Part shown: positions 61,263 to 64,000 of the stretch, piece after piece
Position numbering within the stretch: the stretch's first letter is position 1
Layout: every line of letters starts with the position of its first letter
Assembly (NCBI RefSeq): GCF_001598915.1
Contig: NZ_BDAP01000002.1
Location: forward strand, 248,001-312,000
Source: Williamsia muralis NBRC 105860
GTDB taxonomy: Bacteria; Actinomycetota; Actinomycetes; Mycobacteriales; Mycobacteriaceae
Length of the DNA stretch: 64,000 nt
Reading direction: 5' to 3'
Notes under the pieces: model-generated
Told to the model about the DNA's origin: nothing
Seen by the model: only the letters and a program-made list of their open reading frames with translations
The model's database searches: none
Made by a program: the position numbers and the translations under genes

Positions 61263-62267
61263 ATGACAACGAGAGGCGCGGTCGTGCCATTGCGGGGATC
61301 CCTGCGGTCCCGGTGTGCTGCGCGGGTGACGGCGGCGACGCTGCGTCCGGTCGCGTCGCGGCTTCCGTACGACAAGGGCGGCGTGCAGGTCGCGCGCGTC
61401 CTCGTCGAGGTCGCAATGCGTTTGTGCGGCAGTAGGCTGCGCGGAACCAGGGTCACAGCGGTGAGCGACGACGGAGTCTTCGGTGAGTGGGTGGACGCCA
61501 CGAAACCCGGGTTCCCGGACGAGAATGTCGCGGACGAGGCCGCCGGAGTGGTGCTGTATCTGCACGGCAGCGCCTATGCGATCTGTTCGGCGCGCACGCA
61601 CCGTGGCCTGGCATCGCGACTCTCACGTGAAGCGGGTCTGCCGGTGTTCGTGGTGGACTACCGACTCGCACCCGAGCATCCGTTCCCGTCTGCCGCGGAC
61701 GACATCGAGCGGGCGTATCGGTGGCTGCTGGAGCGTGGCTACGACCCCGGCAACATCGTCGTCGCGGGAGACTCCGCGGGCGGACACCTCGCGCTGGACC
61801 TGGTCATCGACAACGCTCGACGCTCAATACCTCAGCCTGCTGCGGTGGTGCTGTTCTCCCCCTTGATCGACTTGACCTTCGATTTGGCCGAGGGCCGCGA
61901 GCGCGTGCGGCGCGATCCGATGATTTCCGCTGCCGGCGCGCGGGCCCTCACCACGCTCTACACAACCGGACAGGAACCGGATATCCCGCGCCTGCGACTG
62001 GCGGTGGAGGCCGGAACGGTGTTGCCGCCCTTCCTGGTGCAGGCGGGTGGCGCCGAGATGCTGGTCGCCGACGCCGAATACCTGCGCGACCTCGTCGAAG
62101 CCAACGCGGGTACATGCACGCTCGAGATCTGGCCCGACCAGATGCACGTCTTCCAAGCGCTTGATCGCGTGTCTCCGGAGGCGGCGCCCGCCTTGCGACG
62201 GGCAGCACAGTTCCTCCGCACCGAACTCGGGCTCACCGCAGTCCCTTTCGGCCAACCAGCCCTCTAA
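61263..62267 (+). CDS. Alpha/beta hydrolase, HSL type (LipR-like)
   Basis: About 334 residues. Oxyanion segment VLYLHGSAYAICSARTHRGL has HGSA where HGGG/HGGA is usual. Nucleophile Ser in VAGDSAGGHLALDL. Late GGAEMLVADAEYL carries the acid (Asp), and the His is in MHVFQAL. Resembles mycobacterial LipR (mymA operon) in motif order. The first codon is uncertain: ATG 61263, or TTG 61227 inside the palindrome. First gene of an operon with SDR and diiron protein. Confidence 0.87.
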   Translation: MTTRGAVVPLRGSLRSRCAARVTAATLRPVASRLPYDKGGVQVARVLVEVAMRLCGSRLRGTRVTAVSDDGVFGEWVDATKPGFPDENVADEAAGVVLYLHGSAYAICSARTHRGLASRLSREAGLPVFVVDYRLAPEHPFPSAADDIERAYRWLLERGYDPGNIVVAGDSAGGHLALDLVIDNARRSIPQPAAVVLFSPLIDLTFDLAEGRERVRRDPMISAAGARALTTLYTTGQEPDIPRLRLAVEAGTVLPPFLVQAGGAEMLVADAEYLRDLVEANAGTCTLEIWPDQMHVFQALDRVSPEAAPALRRAAQFLRTELGLTAVPFGQPAL

Positions 62268-62283
62268 CAGAAATCGAGAAGTC

Positions 62284-63156
62284 ATGTTCGGATTCCGATC
62301 GACCCCGCCGCCGTCGTACGGCGCCGATGCCGTGGTGACCGGCGCGGGAAGCGGTATCGGCCGCGCCTTTGCCATCGAGCTCGCCCGGCGCGGAGGCCGC
62401 GTTGTGTGCGCCGACATCTCACTCGAACGGGCGGAGGAAACCGTCCGCCTTCTTGCCGGCCGTGGCTACGCAGTCCAGTGCGACGTTGCCGACCGATCGC
62501 AGGTGGAGGATCTCGCCTTGTTCGCCGAACTCGAATTCGGTGGCGCCCCAACGGTGGTGATCAACAACGCCGGCGTCGGCATCGGCGGGCAGCCGGTGGG
62601 CAGCATCGGTCTCGACAACTGGAACTGGGCCCTGAGTATCAATTTGTGGGGCGTCATCCACGGGTGTGAAACGTTCATTCCGCAACTGCGCGCGGCCGGA
62701 CGCGGGGGTGTCATCAACGTTGCCTCTGCCGCGGGGTTCGCCGCCGCGCCGACCATGGGCCCCTACAGCGTCGGCAAGGCCGGTGTCATGTCGCTCTCGG
62801 AAACCTTGGCGGCGGAGTTGTCGGGAACCGGTGTGCGCGTGAGCGTACTGTGCCCGACGTTCGTCAAGACCAACGTCGCCGTCGACGGCCGTATCACCGC
62901 GAAGTCTTCCCAACTCGCGCAGAACCTGATGCGGTGGACCGGGTTCTCGCCCGAGCGCGTCGCCGTCGGCACACTCGACGCCTTCGACAAAGGCCGCCTC
63001 TACGTCGTTCCGCAGCTTGATGCCAAAGCGATCTGGCTGGCCAAGCGACTAACTCCAGCTCTCTACGCCCGCGGTGCCGGGCTGCTCAATCGACTGATGC
63101 CGGACGAGCCCGCGCCGCACAGCCAGCTCCAATCCGCTTCAACGACAGGAAAGTGA
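62284..63156 (+). CDS. Short-chain dehydrogenase/reductase
   Basis: 290 residues. VVTGAGSGIGRAFAIELARRG nucleotide motif, INNAGVGIGG, Ser in VINVASAAG, and Tyr/Lys in YSVGKAGVMSL are intact. The C-terminal 50 residues (…LDAKAIWLAKRLTPALYARG) are hydrophobic and amphipathic, as in membrane-associated lipid SDRs of mycobacteria. 17 bases after the hydrolase stop and 3 before the next start. Likely oxidises a lipid-like alcohol or ketone. Confidence 0.92.
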   Translation: MFGFRSTPPPSYGADAVVTGAGSGIGRAFAIELARRGGRVVCADISLERAEETVRLLAGRGYAVQCDVADRSQVEDLALFAELEFGGAPTVVINNAGVGIGGQPVGSIGLDNWNWALSINLWGVIHGCETFIPQLRAAGRGGVINVASAAGFAAAPTMGPYSVGKAGVMSLSETLAAELSGTGVRVSVLCPTFVKTNVAVDGRITAKSSQLAQNLMRWTGFSPERVAVGTLDAFDKGRLYVVPQLDAKAIWLAKRLTPALYARGAGLLNRLMPDEPAPHSQLQSASTTGK

Positions 63157-63158
63157 CG

Positions 63159-64000
63159 ATGACACAGAACTTCGATTTCGATGCCATGCTGGACAAGATC
63201 AAAGACCGTCAATGGGCCCTCGCCGACATCGACTGGGATGCACCGGGTGCGGAGCTGATCAGCCCCGAACTGCACGCCAAACTCAAGCCGTTCATGTCGG
63301 ATCTGATGTGGATCGAGAACGTCGGTGCCCGCGGCTTCGCGGCCATGGCGCGCAAGGCCCCGACCGAAACCCTCCGAGACATCTACCGCCACTTCCACGC
63401 CGAGGAACAGAAGCACGCCAACGCCGAACTGGCGCTGATGCGCCGGTGGGGAATGCTCGAGAACGACGAGATCCCTCAGCCGAACGTCAACGTCAAACTC
63501 ATCATCGACTGGCTGGACAAGTACTCCGACCAAACCCCACTGGCCGTGCTCGGCACAGTAATTCCGATGCTCGAGGTGGCCCTCGACGGTGCGCTGGTGA
63601 AGTTCATCGTCGACGAGATCGACGACCCGGTCTGCCAAGAGGTGTTCAAACGCATCAACGCCGATGAGTCACGGCACCTCGCAGTTGATTTCGAGGTCAT
63701 CGAGCTTCTCGGTCATGCGAAGATGCGCAAGATCATCGTGGAAACCGTCGGCGCCTGGATGCACCCGTCGCTGATCATCGGCACCCTGCGTTACATCCCG
63801 TTGCTGAACAAGATGCGCGACAACATCGTTGCGATGGGTGTCGACGAGGAGCGTCTCTACACCGCCATGAAGCGATTCAAGAAGGTCGGTGAGCGCACGC
63901 CGTTCCCGAAACGCTTGCCCATGTACCGCTTCATCGCCTGGCACGGATCGGTGGTGATCAATCGTGACCACCCGTACCATTATTTGGCCGATTCGATGGT
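63159..64000 (+). CDS. Ferritin-like diiron protein (cut by right edge)
   Basis: 280 residues visible. Helical bundle with FHAEEQKHANAEL (EExxH) and INADESRHLAVDFEVIE (DExxH), the carboxylate/His pairs of a dimetal centre, suggesting a diiron oxygenase or desaturase-like protein. ATG 63159 follows the SDR stop by two bases. Near the KshB-like reductase, which could provide electrons. Predicted role: oxidation or desaturation of a lipophilic substrate; family unassigned. The gene continues beyond the window. Confidence 0.85.
   Translation, partial: MTQNFDFDAMLDKIKDRQWALADIDWDAPGAELISPELHAKLKPFMSDLMWIENVGARGFAAMARKAPTETLRDIYRHFHAEEQKHANAELALMRRWGMLENDEIPQPNVNVKLIIDWLDKYSDQTPLAVLGTVIPMLEVALDGALVKFIVDEIDDPVCQEVFKRINADESRHLAVDFEVIELLGHAKMRKIIVETVGAWMHPSLIIGTLRYIPLLNKMRDNIVAMGVDEERLYTAMKRFKKVGERTPFPKRLPMYRFIAWHGSVVINRDHPYHYLADSM

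Noticed and set aside
1-64000. CRISPR arrays, tRNA/rRNA genes, IS elements or prophage
   Set aside because: No regularly spaced repeats, no cloverleaf-like sequence and no transposase, integrase or phage structural genes were found by reading.

Overview
The window is high-GC actinobacterial DNA. The central block, ino1 – padR – DUF5318 – ponA – GT87 – rpsF – ssb – rpsR – rplI – dnaB, matches the Mycobacterium tuberculosis Rv0046c–Rv0058 order as I remember it. Together with F420-type oxidoreductases, a mycofactocin-type SDR, MmpL-like proteins and a KshB-like reductase, this points to a mycolic-acid actinomycete of the Gordonia/Williamsia/Rhodococcus type. The genus is inferred.

Region 1 (1–26.0 kb) is a catabolic island. 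It holds a PPDK-like enzyme (cut by the left edge) with a small partner, an aldehyde dehydrogenase, SnoaL-like and VOC proteins, a sugar-type ABC importer (ATPase, permease, lipoprotein), a TIM-barrel isomerase, two luciferase-like (F420-type) oxidoreductases, two zinc alcohol dehydrogenases, an SDR, a second PEP-utilising enzyme, pyruvate carboxylase, two acyl-CoA dehydrogenases, an enoyl-CoA hydratase, an acid–CoA ligase and an FCD/GntR regulator. A 17-base sequence in the promoter of the ligase operon and regulator recurs exactly at 2228-2244. Weaker relatives lie before the ABC operon and between the PEP-utilising enzyme and pyruvate carboxylase. The region therefore looks like one regulon that imports a polar compound, may activate it with PEP-derived phosphate, oxidises it and finishes through CoA esters.

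Region 2 (26.0–47.4 kb) is mostly core genome: a small protein of five 13-residue Asp-rich repeats, ino1 and padR, cell-wall synthesis (ponA, two GT87-like membrane glycosyltransferases), the rpsF-ssb-rpsR-rplI block, a lipocalin, a MarR/MMPL pair with a palindromic operator, a secreted protein, dnaB (no intein) and an HK/RR/MMPL operon.

Region 3 (47.4–58.3 kb) is a second catabolic island with an EthR-like TetR regulator. A 21-base motif occurs in its three divergent promoter regions. Genes: acyl-CoA ligase, mycofactocin-type SDR, VOC protein, methylmalonate-semialdehyde dehydrogenase, cupin, HSL-type hydrolase, MDR reductase, SnoaL-like protein and DUF3237. A second DUF3237 copy carries an exact in-frame 109-codon internal deletion and is translationally coupled to the hydrolase.

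Region 4 (58.7–64 kb) holds a class V aminotransferase, a KshB-like ferredoxin reductase, and a divergent hydrolase–SDR–diiron ferritin-like operon that runs off the right edge. I see no tRNA, rRNA, insertion sequence, prophage or CRISPR array.
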